In this document: one piece after another, positions 36,005 through 46,440 of the stretch
Numbering within the stretch: position 1 is the stretch's first letter
Layout of the letters: every line of letters starts with the position of its first letter
The notes under the pieces: generated by a model
The model's input: only the letters and a program-made list of their open reading frames with translations
Database searches by the model: none
Told to the model about the DNA's origin: nothing
Program-made: the position numbers and the translations under genes
NCBI GenBank assembly: GCA_036346375.1
Contig: CM070506.1
Span: 1,364,001-1,428,000, forward strand
Direction of reading: 5' to 3'
DNA: 64,000 nt
DNA from: Guadua angustifolia
Lineage: Eukaryota; Streptophyta; Magnoliopsida; Poales; Poaceae

Positions 36005-36075
36005 TCGAACTCATGACCTCCTCACCCCTCCTCGTGACCCACGTCTCACCCATCTAACCAACCCACCCACGCGTG
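36005..36075 (-). other. tRNA-like stretch inside the CACTA element
   Basis: On the minus strand an A-box-like TTGGTTAGATGGG is followed by a B-box-like GAGTTCGAATCCCA. The spacing is longer than in a mature tRNA and the arms do not pair fully. It is likely a decayed tRNA-derived sequence. Confidence 0.4.
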
Positions 36076-36124
36076 CTATCTGATAGAGTAGGGCATGCAT
36101 TCCTTTTATTATTTCAAAAGGCTT

Positions 36125-36400
36125 CTACAAGCGGTTGGGGACACGAACCCTTCTAGAGCCGGCTCTAGAAGGGTTCGTGTCTCAACCGCTTCTAGAGCTA
36201 GGGCTCTAGAAGGGTTCGTGTCCCGAATCGCTTCTAGAGCTCTAGAAGGGTTCGTGACACGAACCGCTTCTAGAGCTCGAGGCTTTAGAAGGGTTCGTGT
36301 CACGAACCCCTTCTAGAGCTTTAGAAGGGTTCGGGACACGAACCGCTTCTAGAGCTAGGGCTTTAGAAGGGTTCGTGTCTAGAACCGCTTCTAGAGACCC
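36125..36400. repeat. ~45-bp array of palindromic units
   Basis: About six units are built from GAACCGCTTCTAGAGC and its partner CTAGAAGGGTTCGTGTC. TCTAGA-centred palindromes alternate with GTGTCACGAAC-type palindromes, so every unit can form a hairpin and neighbouring units can pair. Confidence 0.85.
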
Positions 36401-36507
36401 CTTCGGTCCGTTGCCCATGAACCGCTTGTAGTGCAGAGAGCACAAGCGGTGCGCAATTAACCACTTATAATAGGCCGTTTGTGAAGGTCGATTCTGTAGT
36501 AGTGGGA

Positions 36508-37800
36508 GTATTATCGGATATCGTATTTTTCTCCCAGTACCAGTATGAATTAGGAATATCATATTAACAAGTATCTAAATATTGAACGACTTTCCAGAGC
36601 AGAAAGCCATGAATCTAAATATGGGTGGAACCCAACAGAGGCCTAGGTGTGAGTACTGCGGTTCCTATGTAGTGATTTGGCATCTGTAGCTCAGGAAACC
36701 TATTGTCGTATAGCAGAAGTACAACTCAACACACTAATAACCGTTTGCATGGAAGCATGACTAATAATTCAAGTCATCAACTTAGCCTGACTCTCAGGGT
36801 TGCAACTGGACGTGTCCTCGAGGAGCTCTAGATAACTTCTTATAGTTATTTGCTACTACAGGAGTATAAGTTTCACATGCATATGATTAAAAGCGGTGAA
36901 ATAGGATTAAGCGGTAGTAGCAAAACCTACTGTTTGCGGTGATCATGCAAGGAGGTCACTTGTCCTGGGCCTGAGTCTGCTAACCTTTCGCTGACAGGAT
37001 ATACTAAATACTACCGAGACGTGTCCGGCGGCAATCCATCAGATAAGACAATAGAGAATGCATGATGGCCCTCATGCAGTCATGCGCGATGCAGTAGTCC
37101 TCAAGTTGGGGAGATAGATGACTTGGCCGGCTGTACCGGTCTGGTCGGTGTGGACCAAGTTGGCCGGGCAGCCAAGTCTTCGCATGTACGTCGGTACAGT
37201 TGTGTGATGATGTGGGCCAGCAGGTGTGATCACTTGGACTGCCCGGTGTAACTTGGCCTGGCCAGTGTGGCTTTCTTGTGGTAAAATAAGGATATTAGGC
37301 ACGGCAACACCATGCCGATTATAGTTGCACTACTACAGCTGAGTAATTCACTACCAGATCATTGTGCAGAGTTACTTTCTTACATAGTAGGCTGTGTGCA
37401 AAAAGCATGGCTGTGCCTCTTTGTTTAAGCTGCTGCCCTAGCATTTTCTTGTGTGTTTTTGTATCATTGTGCACAAGACAGTGCTGGTGTCTTCGAAAGC
37501 CAAAGAACACTAGGGCTACAGTGGAAAATGGATGCTCAAGAAGCACCTCCAAAGGATAGCATACTTGTTTTATGGTTCTGTGGCTTCATTTTTAGCTTGA
37601 TGTGCTATGCTTGTACTTTGACCACACACCAATAGCTCAAAATCAGATCATGGGTGCCTGTCTTTTGAGAATTATGCTTTCTTTTAAATAATAACTTTGA
37701 TGATAGTGTCAAATTCATGTTAATACCATCTCATAAATTATCCTTCTTTGTTGTCTTTTGAGAATTATGCATTTTAAATCATTTTTAAATTCTCTCCTTA
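36508..37800. other. Unassigned region
   Basis: The sequence is mixed. 37080-37270 contains loosely repeated TTGGCCGG-type words. Open frames are short and unrecognised. It may be the interior of the CACTA element whose end is at 38679. Confidence 0.4.
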
Positions 37801-37811
37801 TATGTTGTAGG

Positions 37812-37939
37812 GGCGGATGGCTCATACCGAGCTCGATGGGATGTGATGGGTCACAAAGTGTCTGGCAACAATAGTATACCTCCTCCGATGAATGAGCAAT
37901 TTGATGATGCCCTAAACTTAGGTGGAGGCTCTAGTTAGT
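37812..37939 (+). CDS. Possible terminal exon of an unrecognised gene, perhaps CACTA-encoded
   Basis: After a pyrimidine-rich acceptor (ATATGTTGTAG, ending 37811) an open stretch runs to a TAG at 37937-37939. It encodes GADGSYRARWDVMGHKVSG and then a tail with PPPMNEQFDDALNLGGGSS. The composition looks protein-like and the position 740 bases before a CACTA terminus would suit the last exon of a transposon gene. I do not recognise it. Confidence 0.3.
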
Positions 37940-38157
37940 CGTTTTTTTTGTTGGTTTGTGAACACTGTTAGGATTTGTGCGACAGTGATGAGCAATTTGT
38001 GAACACTGTTAGGATTTGCTTGGTGACGTTTTGATATTGTCGACTAGTGCGACAATGGATTGGAAATCTATTTGTGTAATGTCGGATTGCATGTATATAT
38101 GTTTGTTCATTTGTGCATTTATGCTATCTTGTTTGTGATATGGATCAATAGAATTCT

Positions 38158-38228
38158 GGTTTCTATATATTGTAATCTGGTTCGTATATATTGTGATCTG
38201 GTTCGTATATATTGTGATGTGGTTTGTA
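38158..38228. repeat. 22-bp tandem repeat, three copies
   Basis: TATATATTGT(A/G)ATCTGGTTCG-type units repeat three times. The intervening DNA is AT-rich. Confidence 0.8.
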
Positions 38229-38270
38229 TGGACCAAATGAATTCTAAATTTTATTTTTTTTGCTGCACGC

Positions 38271-38679
38271 AGCTATTTTCATCGGCCCACACAGAGGTCA
38301 GTAAATGGGATCACGATTTTGCCGGCCCAAATATCGATCTTAAAAAAAGGACAACTATTTTAAATGGCTAGAACTCTGGCTGACGCAAGTATGAACTCTA
38401 TTTTCGTCGGCTAGCATTCAGGCTGACGAAAATATACTCATCCACGCTACCATTTCCAGCGGTCCCGACGACTATATGTTAAATGTCGGCTATATTAGGC
38501 CGACGAAAATGTATTGATTTTTAAATCGATGGCAGGCAAAAAATAAATTGATTTTAAATGCATTTTTTGTCGTCACCAATTTTTCGGTCGATTACCGACC
38601 GAAAACAACTATTTTCGTCGATTTTATGGTTATTTTCGACGGTTCTTGGCCGACGAAAAAACCTCAGTTTCCTGTAGTG
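38271..38679. mobile_element. CACTA terminus with TTTTCGTCGGC motif
   Basis: It ends GTTTCCTGTAGTG, the reverse of CACTACAGGAAAC. The subterminal motif TATTTTCGTCGGC and its complement occur repeatedly. The same motif and end type recur at 48105-48307. The left limit is approximate. Confidence 0.65.
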
Positions 38680-38706
38680 ATATATATATATATGTGTGTG
38701 TGTGTG

Positions 38707-39077
38707 GTAGCATATTTGGTGAAAACCACCCTTACCATAAAAATCTCACGTAAAAGTTTTGAAAAATTCTCAAAAAATTACCATATGTAAGGGAGGTGAG
38801 TTTCTACAATCCTACAAAATTTGAAGATGAAACTCAATCATGTTTGAAAGATATGAAAAAGACAAATTCAGCATAAATAGTATTTTTACTGTTTAGCACT
38901 ATTTATTTTGATGTTTGTCTTTTTCATATCTTTCAAATGCGATTGAGTTTCATCTTCAAATTTTGCAGAATTGTAGAAGCTCACCTCCCCTACATATGGT
39001 AATTTTTGAGAATTTTTCAAAGCTTTTAATATAGTTTTCATAGAGTTTTTACAGTAAAAGATTTTCACCAAATATAC

Positions 39078-39078
<1 letters not shown>
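38707..39078. mobile_element. Foldback MITE, ~370 bp, in an AT/GT/AG microsatellite
   Basis: The left arm (ATATTTGGTGAAAACC...) is the reverse complement of the right arm (...TTTTCACCAAATATAC), with arms of about 170 bases around a short loop near 38885. It is flanked by (AT)n(GT)n on the left and (AT)n(AG)n on the right. Confidence 0.85.

Positions 39079-39136
<58 letters not shown>
39077..39136. repeat. (AT)n(AG)n microsatellite
   Basis: About 20 bases of AT and 40 bases of AG separate the foldback MITE from the duplicated promoter segment. Confidence 0.95.
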
Positions 39137-39139
<3 letters not shown>

Positions 39140-39251
39140 GCTAGCTAATTCTCAAGCTGTTGTTGCATGTGCTGCTCCTAAGAGGCAGGCTGCATGGTAT
39201 TTATAAAACGCCAAAGCTAGCCCGGCGTTTCTCATTCGACGTTCTTTCCAT
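39137..39251 (-). promoter_or_regulatory. Orphan copy of the lectin upstream region
   Basis: It aligns in the same orientation with 41403-41540, sharing 'tgtgctgctcctaagaggca' and 'gctagcccggcgtttctca'. On the minus strand it has a TATAAATA box (39190-39200 region) about 35 bases before the shared CCTCTTAGGAGCAGCAC segment, which would be the start of the 5' UTR. No coding sequence follows on the minus strand because microsatellite and foldback MITE DNA intervene. It is best read as the remains of a second, duplicated gene copy. Confidence 0.65.
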
Positions 39252-40060
39252 ACCATATATATATATATATTAGAATTTTTTTCAGAGTAGAATACGCACA
39301 CAGGTCGCTTTTTTTGTAGAAATTTTTTTTGACGTTTAATTTTAAAATCGTGAAATAATGAGCTAAACAATTTGAAAGAACACAAAATTTTTCACAGAAC
39401 ACGCCACATGAAGTCGTTTTTCCGTAGGGAATTTTTTTTGGCGGCGTTTATTTTTAAATCGTCGAAATAATGAGCTAAACGGGAAAAAATAGAGAGATAG
39501 AGTTGTAGAAATATCTCTTTCGACGAATTATTTAGAAAATATTGGAGACCGAGCTGGAAAACCGCGGTGGGGAAAAAGTCTAGAGGGAAAAGGGTGAAAA
39601 ATTATTACAGACGACAATCTTTTTTTGCCGAGTCTAACACTAGATCTACGCGTTCACCGAGTAATAACACATGTTCTAAAAAATATCAGAGACCAAGATG
39701 GGAAATCGAGGTGGGAAAAAAGTATAGAGATAGAGCTGCACAAATATTTCTGGCGACGAAAACATTTTTTTCCCGGGAAAAACGGAGAAAGGACCTAGAC
39801 GTAAGGAGCAAGGACCTGTTTGTTACGTTTTTGGACCTGTCCGTTATCCTTAAAAATTAGAAAAGGGCTTGTTCGCGATTCGAATTTAACGGGAGGTTTT
39901 TTCCGTAAAATAGCGCACGAGGGACCCAAACGCGATTTTAGAGAAAAATATCTTCCCCTCACAAATCGCGAATGGCCTATTTGTAATTTATAAAAGGACC
40001 AAAACGCGAAAAATATTTTGAGCGCTCAGGAGCGCGGCGTTTCTCCAAGATTTAGTATAG
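39252..40060. other. AT-rich region with a ~108-bp imperfect tandem duplication
   Basis: A segment with GAAATAATGAGCTAAAC at its end occurs at about 39315-39370 and again at about 39420-39480. A second related pair around 39535-39780 shares GAGACC(G/A)AG(C/A)TGG. No gene is seen. It may be the interior of an old DNA transposon. Confidence 0.5.
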
Positions 40061-40455
40061 GTATGATTGGCTTGTTGCCCAGAAATAAAACCAAAACAAT
40101 CAGCACATTCTTAATTATACTGGTACATCTTAAGAATGGTAAAACCTCTGTTACTACAATGTAAAAACACAGTGATTGTACTTGTATGTGGCAACATCTT
40201 TTTCCTTTGCCATAACTAGATCATATTGCAACAAAGTTACAATATTGATACATCGTGGCAACAAAGACGTAGTAATTACCACGAAACTAAAACTGACAGT
40301 AATAGTATATATCACCACAGGTTATTTCTCGTAGCGAACACTAAAACTGTGGCAATAATAGCACTATATATTAATTACCACAGGTTATTTCTTGTGCAAC
40401 AATACTACATGTTACCACAGATTATTTCTTGTTGCAATATTTCCAAGGCCACAGA
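40061..40455 (-). other. 3' flank of the lectin gene with short dispersed repeats
   Basis: The word ACCACAGGTTATTTCT or variants recurs at 40316, 40378 and 40416, and GTGGCAACA-type words occur on both sides. It may be a small MITE in the 3' UTR or flank. No convincing polyadenylation signal could be singled out. Confidence 0.4.
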
Positions 40456-41114
40456 TTAAAATTCTTGCAGAGTGACATTCAGTCCAGCTGCCAGGCCCTC
40501 GCCAAAGCCTTTGTAGCACGCGCCGCTTTGGCAACCGGCACCGCAGTAATCGCCGCCCAGGCCACAGGACCCATACCTGCTACAACAGTAGTTGTTGTGC
40601 ACACTGCGCCACCAGCCTGGCTGCCACACGGCTTGTCTGTGCTGCAAGCGCCGCTTTCGCAGCCTGTGCCACAGAACTCGCTCCCAAGGCCACAATACCC
40701 ATATTGGCTGCAGCAGAGGTTCCTGGGGCAAACTTTGCCGCCGGCCAGGCTGCCACACTTGAAGTTAGCGCGGCAAGGCGGGCCGCCCTGGCAACCGTCG
40801 CCGCAATATTCTGTGCCGAAGCCGCAGAACCCGCCCTTGCTACAGCACTGGTTGTTGGGGCACGTCACGCCGTCAGCTTGGCTACCACACCGCGTACTAG
40901 TGTAGCAGGCGCCACTTTGGCAGCCGTCGCCACAGTAGTTAACGCCAAGGCCACAGTACCCGAACTGGCTGCAGCAGAGGTTGTTAGGGCACTCCATACC
41001 GTTGCCCTGCTTGCCGCAGGTCTGGGCGTGCGTGGTCACCGCAGCAGAGGCAAGTGCGAGCCCGCACAGTGCCAGGGCCGGGATTGCAGTTCTTGCTGTG
41101 ATAAACATCTTCAT
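40456..41114 (-). pseudogene. Wheat-germ-agglutinin-type lectin with four hevein domains, frameshifted in domain 4
   Basis: This chitin/GlcNAc-binding lectin family is secreted into the vacuole and linked to defence. The Met at 41114 is chosen because MKMF opens a signal peptide (residues 1-30, ending THA) and the leader before it (ACTAGAAAAA) looks like a 5' UTR. Hevein domains of about 43 residues follow at 31-73, 74-117, 118-160 and from 161, each with the eight-cysteine CCS-containing pattern. Domain 2 has KGGF where domains 1 and 3 have QFGY or QYGY, which may weaken sugar binding, and an extra proline near residue 113. After Cys172 one base is missing near 40596-40599. The frame is lost and an early stop results at 40479. 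The other frame carries the rest of domain 4 and a C-terminal propeptide with an N-glycosylation site to a stop at 40456. No intron is seen. Confidence 0.85.
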
Positions 41115-41366
41115 TTTTTCTAGTAGGTTGCTGTACGAGTGGAGTACATCAGTAACACTTTCATTCTCCTCCTCAAGGATGCATTTCCCGGCACAAGCGC
41201 AGTTCTTGGAGCATGCGCAGGTATCGGGAATAGGATCGTCGCATTTCTTTGCAGTCACTTGGGGATCAGTATCTTCGGGAGTCACTTGGGGAGTGACGAC
41301 ATTTGCGAACAGGATGGCCAGCATCGCGCAAATGGCAACTATCTTCGTCTGAGCAGCCGAAGCCAT
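41115..41366 (-). CDS. Small secreted cysteine-rich peptide ORF, in frame with the lectin
   Basis: From an ATG at 41366 in good context (ATATATGGC), 84 codons precede the lectin Met without a stop. Residues 1-22 form a hydrophobic signal peptide (AICAMLAILFANVV). Residues 23-40 are acidic/threonine-rich, and residues 42-62 hold six cysteines (C42, C50, C52, C56, C58, C62). The last ~15 codons (from about SVTDVL) read like the lectin's 5' UTR. The simplest view is a separate small peptide gene or 5' exon fused upstream, giving one frame with two signal peptides. I do not recognise the peptide family. Alternatively translation begins only at the lectin Met and this frame is chance. The cysteine pattern and signal peptide argue against chance. 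Confidence 0.5.
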
Positions 41367-41402
41367 ATATGCTGCTGTGCTATCGATTCGCGCGTGTGTG
41401 TG

Positions 41403-41540
41403 TATGCTAGCTAGCTTCTCGAGCTGTTGTCGAATGTGCTGCTCCTAAGAGGCAAAGCTAGCCCGGCCCGGCGTTTCTCACTTCTCTTCTCCAAAAGGGG
41501 GAAAAACGAAAAAATATAGTACCCCGTACGACGTTCTTTC
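41403..41540 (-). promoter_or_regulatory. Upstream region of the lectin/cysteine-rich ORF
   Basis: It is the paralogous partner of 39137-39251. Relative to that copy it lacks about 28 bases that include the TATAAATA box, and has about 45 extra bases containing a CTATATTTTTT run (minus strand, near 41510-41520) that could serve as an alternative TATA element. The transcription start is inferred, not seen. Confidence 0.55.
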
Positions 41541-42313
41541 GAATTTTGAAAAATAATATATTTTAAAAAAATTACAGAAATAATACACCAAAAATAAAAA
41601 TAATAGAAATAGCCACCTGTCGTATTTCTTAAGTACGACACATCTCTGTCGCAATTTCGAAATGCGACAATGGAATTAATGTCGCAGTTTGGAATTGCGA
41701 CAGATGACACTGTCGCATATTGGAATTGCGACTGAGTACTTTAGTAAATTTACATTTGCCCAAGAGTTAGACCATATAAATTGTAAAAATCATTATTTTT
41801 TTAGAGTAAATTTATATTTGCCAAAGAGTTAGACCATTTAAATTGTAAAAATCATTATTTTTTTGAGAAAACTAAGTTTATGAAGAACGTTTTTGCAGTG
41901 ATTTCATTCAAAAATTCAAATTTCGTTGTTCTTCATTCTCTTTGACGACAAATGATAGTAAGACATTAAATAAATCATTTATATTACAAAGTGCAATAAG
42001 TATAACAACTACAGTAGTATGTATGTGAACAACACCAAAGATACAGAAGGAATTCATAAAACCGGGACACCACACTGGTACATGTCACAGAACCATACAT
42101 TCTATGGCTATGGATCTCGGAATAGGAGATTAGATGGGTGAATTGAATGATAGGGGTATATTGGTTAATGGGCTAGGTGGCATGAAATCATCGTTATAGT
42201 CATTTGTACATTTAGGAGGTACCCGTCCTTAAGTGCTGGTTGGACGTCCTCGTGCATTGTTCCTGGAATGGCTTGTTGTAATAGTGCTTCACACACACAC
42301 AATATATATATAT
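41541..42313. other. Region with TGTCGCA/TGCGACA words and a ~69-bp tandem duplication
   Basis: TGTCGCA or its complement occurs five or more times in 41640-41735, as in the ends of some DNA transposons. A segment with GAGTTAGACCAT(A/T)TAAATTG is tandemly duplicated (about 41743-41811 and 41812-41870). No coding sequence is recognised. Confidence 0.55.
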
Positions 42314-42688
42314 ATGAAGCCTTTTTCATACTCCCGAGGGTACATACTCTCACCTCTAATATACCACTTAAATAAACGCTTTATACTCCTTTATCACTTT
42401 CGGTATACTACAATAATAATTCTAAGATACTCCAATACAACATGATTAAAAAATTTCATCAGACTTTTTATTTTTTTGCTACATACTCTTTTCCATATGT
42501 ATAAGGAATATGTAAACAAATTATGCTATAAAGGGTGGATTTTAATGAAATGTTTCATAAAACTCACTTTGGAGTATCTTATAATCAGTATTAGAGTATA
42601 CTTAAAAGGATAAAGAGGTATAACAACATCATTTAAACAATATATTAGAGGTGGGAGTACATACACCCAAAAGTATGGAATCATTTTC

Positions 42689-42690
<2 letters not shown>
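42314..42690 (+). mobile_element. MITE family M, copy 1, 377 bp
   Basis: The left end ATGAAGCCTTTTTCATACTC and the right end GAATCATTTTCAT are imperfect inverted repeats that continue inward through CTCACCTCTAATATA / TATATTAGAGGTGGGAG. Both sides abut AT microsatellite. An inverted copy is at 53701-54075 and a truncated copy at 56031-56300. Confidence 0.85.
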
Positions 42691-42762
<72 letters not shown>

Positions 42763-42772
42763 GTGTGTGTGT
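42691..42772. repeat. (AT)n(GT)n microsatellite
   Basis: About 24 bases of AT followed by 58 bases of GT with one interruption, directly beside MITE copy 1. Confidence 0.95.
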
Positions 42773-43284
42773 CATATATAATAGTTTTACGGTTTTGACA
42801 ATTTCAGGTATATACCTCGGGTTGCCACCGTGAACATCGCAGGCCCAAAACCATTCCTGGGAACCCGCTACCTTGACAAGCAACGCCGTGGCCTGGTTTC
42901 GAGAAAGATCACAAGGGCTCAAGTTCCAAAAAGAAAGGGTCCATGACAACCTCGCGCGGGGACTTATGTTCTTTTGGACTACTTCCTACATGCCCCGTGT
43001 AACGTCTACTTGTGTTTACAGTGACTGCGTGTGATCGCGGATGAAGTGCCAAAGCACTGGCCTAACTTAAACATTTGAGATTGTGTCGCGGCAAGTCTGG
43101 GGGCTGGTCGCCCAACCATGGGATCAAGCAAATACAAGCCAATACAATCAAACAAACATACAGGTGAAGCCAAAGTTTGCTAATTTCATTGTTATTACTA
43201 AGATAGTTTTTGCATACAGAAAAGCAAAACAAGAAAAACAAGAAAAAGAGGAAATGAAGGAAACAAAGGCAGCGGCCCGGGCCA
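42773..43284. other. Unassigned DNA left of the antisense ORF
   Basis: It is probably the truncated internal region of the Ty3/gypsy element to the right. No reverse transcriptase or integrase motif is readable, and the left border of that element is not visible. Confidence 0.4.
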
Positions 43285-45540
43285 TCAGTTGTCGTTTGCA
43301 ACTTGGATGTGCTCGGTGACCTCCTCGACTTCTGCCTCCGCCACCGCCGCGTCGAGGTCCGGGTATTCCACCGTCATCAGCCCGGCGACGTACCCCGAGG
43401 CCTCCCGCGCGCGTGCTTGCACTTGGGCCTCGTTGCCTTCAGTCCCGACCACGGTGGCCATGGGGTCAAAAGAAGGGTCACGGCTGATGCAACAGGCCAA
43501 CACGTACTCCGCCGTTGCGGTTGTGACTTGCCGTCCTTCCTGGGCGGAGCGGGAGGACAAGGCGGCGGGTAGTCCGGAGAGCGTCTTGACAACTCGGGTG
43601 GTGCAGTGTGCGTACTACATCGCCGAAGGCTCCAGCGGCTCGCGCAGCTCCACCCCCTGTAGTTGCAAACTCCTGGCCATGTGCTGATACGCCGGGCGAA
43701 GCATCACGCCGAAGTTGTGTCGCGTGCGGCATAGTTCATCCTCAACCTACCGCTGCGCCGCTTCAGCCTCCTGCGCCCGGGCAAGCAGAGCCGCCCCAGT
43801 CGCCCTCTCCTAGGCCAGCAGTGCCTCTCCCTTCTCCTGCTCCTGCGTCAGCTCCTCGTGCAGTGCCGCCATCTACTGCGTCATCTGCGCTTAGCGCCGG
43901 ATGGCTGCCGTGAGGAGGGCGCCCGAGGATGCGTGCGCCTCACCAAGTTCGGTGAGCAGCGAACCCAAGCCGGACGCGTGGGCAGCGGGAACGATCAGAG
44001 CAGGGGGCGTGAGCATTGGCGCCGATGACGTTCGCTTCGGAAGCACCGGGTAGCCCCTGGGCAAAAGTCCCCGCTACATCCGTTGGCACTGCAGGCGTCG
44101 ACTTGGCTGGAGCACCTTGAGGGGCTGCCCTTGGAGGTGACCAGAAGATGAAGGAGGCCACCGGAAGTGAGCCGCTGGCGGCGGGCTGCCTGCGTTGTCG
44201 CCAGTGGTGTCGGTGCCACGGCAGTTGGCGCCGTTGAGGTCGACGCTAGTGGAGTCGGTACCGCAGGAGTTGGCGTTGATGGAGCTGGCACCAGAGCAGG
44301 GGCGGCGGATGTCGTCGCCCCGAATGAAGATGCCACCACCCCGGGCGAGCTTTGTGAAGCGACGGGGTTGGTGGCGGCGGGAGTTTGATCCTCGATGCGG
44401 GGCCTCTTGGGGTCCACACCCGAGGTGTCCGGAGCGCATGGCCGCTTGCCTGCGCTCCGATCATCGGTTGCGGCTTGGTCCCTGATCACCAAGGGACTGC
44501 GGGTCGGCAGCGCAGAGGGGCCCGTGGAGTCCATCATCGGGAATAACTTGATGATCCAGAGGCGCTCTACAGACTCCAGATTGCAGAGCGGCCGGGCCGC
44601 TGCAGGGAAATCTGGGATGCTCGGCATTGGCGGGAGCAGTCCGGATAGCCATTTTGAAATGGTGGGGCCATCCAAGTTCCCTGCGTCTGGCGAAAAAAGA
44701 AGACAGGATTGTTGGTTGAGGGCGACCACAAATGGAGATATGTATTCATAAGGAACATAAAAAACTTACGGCCCGGGTGCGTGCGGGTCACGTCGTCGTC
44801 GCCCAGATCTCGCCATGCAGGCAAGCGTCGATTTAAAGGGCCTAATCCTCCAAGACTCTGAAGTCTCAGACTACCAGCGCCCCGATCAGGCCGGAGTCCC
44901 GCAGCCGGTTGATGAGAGCTGCCATCGCCAGGAGCTCTACCGTCTCCTCGACGGGTGAGCTCCAACTCGTCAGGACTTCCACTTTGTCAGGCGCAGACAT
45001 CCCAAGGAGGTCAACCCCGCTATTGTCGCCAACGTAGAGCCAGTCGCTCCGCCACGCCTTCCAGTTGGACCTCGGTTGGAGGGGAATGTAGCAGGGGGCC
45101 AACCCGTCGCGGAGACGAAAATGGCAGCTCCCAGCGATCCCGCCGTCGGAGGAGCTGCGGAGGATGTAGAATTAGCGGAAGAGAGAAAGGTTGGGCATTA
45201 CCCCTACAAACATCTCGCAGAGGTATGCGAAGGTGGAAAGGATAAGAATGGAATTGAGAGTGAGATGAAGATGGTGGATTTCGTAGAAATGGAGGACGGT
45301 GAGGAAGATTTCAGAAAAGGGCGGCACCAGGCCCGCCAGGAGTCCCCAGGCGAAGACGATGATCTCTCTGGGTTCGCACCGTGGTGCGAGGGTTCCACGG
45401 CGAAGGTGGAGGGAACCCTCGGGCACCATTTTGGAGAGCATCGCCACCCTCTCCTTGTCGATAGTTGAAGACAGAAAGGCTTGTGCCATTAGAGCAGGAG
45501 CGAGGTCTTTGGACAAGGAAGGCGAAAGGGCAAAGAGCAA
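43285..45540 (-). pseudogene. Antisense accessory ORF of a Ty3/gypsy element, 'putative gypsy type transposon' (Transposase_28-like) protein, degraded
   Basis: On the minus strand, 45540-45172 encodes a segment with EPREIIVFAWGLLAGLVPPF and LCEMFVGVMPNLSLFR. This matches the conserved core of the plant family annotated as PF04195. The next part continues in a shifted frame (45102-44866, with WRSDWLYVGDN). 44729-43995 is Ala/Thr/Pro-rich, and 43560-43285 is an acidic helical tail ending VTEHIQVANDN. Frame changes between the blocks may be introns, mutations or sequence errors. Such ORFs are known in antisense orientation between pol and the 3' LTR of some Tat-lineage elements. Position and strand here agree, because the LTR to the right reads plus. 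GC content (~60%) is far above the flanks. Function is unknown. Confidence 0.65.
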
Positions 45541-45777
45541 AGGGCGCAGGAATCAGAAAGCGTGAACCGTTGGTCAGGGGTGCACGTATATATAGGCCCC
45601 TTACACAAACGGATCGCGAAAAGGCACGGTGTTTCGGGTCCTGAGAAAAATCGATGGAAGTGGGAGGACCGAGGCGGTTATGTGCTCAGAAGTGGTCTGT
45701 CCATCCAGGAATGCACCGACATTAAATGAGGTCAAAAAAGAAACTAGCGCGAGTTCCAGAATGGACCCGGGGGCTAC
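45541..45777 (+). other. Spacer before the LTR, ending in a purine-rich tract
   Basis: The last bases before the LTR read GGACCCGGGGGCTAC, a G-rich stretch in the polypurine-tract position for a plus-strand element. Confidence 0.5.
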
Positions 45778-45834
45778 TGTCGGCGTACTTTACGCCAGTG
45801 TACCCTCACCGTCGCAGAAAAGTAAGCTCACGTG

Positions 45835-46440
45835 GCGGCCTGGTGAGCAGGCAGGCGAATTAGGCCCCTCTCACCGGGCGCCGGCCCACATGGCGACCTG
45901 GTGAGCAGTCGAGCGATCAGGCCCCTCTCGTCGGGCGAGTGGCCCACGTGGCGGCCTGGCGAATAGGCGGGCGATCAGGCCCCTCTCATCTAGCGTTGGA
46001 CCACGTGGCGCCCTCGCGAGCAGGCGGGCGAATCAGGCCCCACTCGTCGAGCCAGCGGCCTATGTGGCAGCCTGGCGAGTAGTCCGGCGATCAAGCCCCT
46101 CTCACCGGGCGAGTGGCCCACGTGGCGGCCTGGCGAGCAAGCAGGCGATCAGGCCCCTCTCACCTGCCGTCAGCCCACGTGGTGGCTCAAGCGAGCAGCG
46201 GCGACCAGCCCCACTACGGGCGAAGCGGCCCGCGTGGCGGCTGTGGCGAGCAGTGACGACCAGCCCTCTCGCCGGGCGCCGACCCACGTGGTGGCTCGCG
46301 GCGAGTCGAGCGATCAGCCCTTCGCTGCGCTGGCCCACTTGGCGGCCTGGCGAGCAAGCGGGCGAATCAGGCCCCTTTCGCTGGGCGCGGCCACGTGGTG
46401 GCTGGCGAAAGGTCGGGTGATCAGGCCCTCTCTATTTGGA
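45835..46440. repeat. 58-bp GC-rich minisatellite in the LTR, about ten copies
   Basis: Units starting (G/A)GCCCC(T/A)CTC lie at 45920, 45978, 46036, 46094 and 46152, an exact 58-bp period. Copies to the right become irregular. Each unit includes CCCACGTGGCGGC with a central CACGTG palindrome. Confidence 0.9.

Larger units (their letters stand above)
35836..36504. mobile_element. Complete non-autonomous CACTA element, 669 bp
   Basis: It starts CACTACTACAGATGGG and ends GATTCTGTAGTAGTG, flanked by a 3-bp duplication GGA (35833-35835 and 36505-36507). The subterminal motif is AAGCGGTT / AACCGCTT. It contains no transposase. The interior has a palindromic array (36125-36400) and a tRNA-like stretch (36005-36075). 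Confidence 0.9.
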
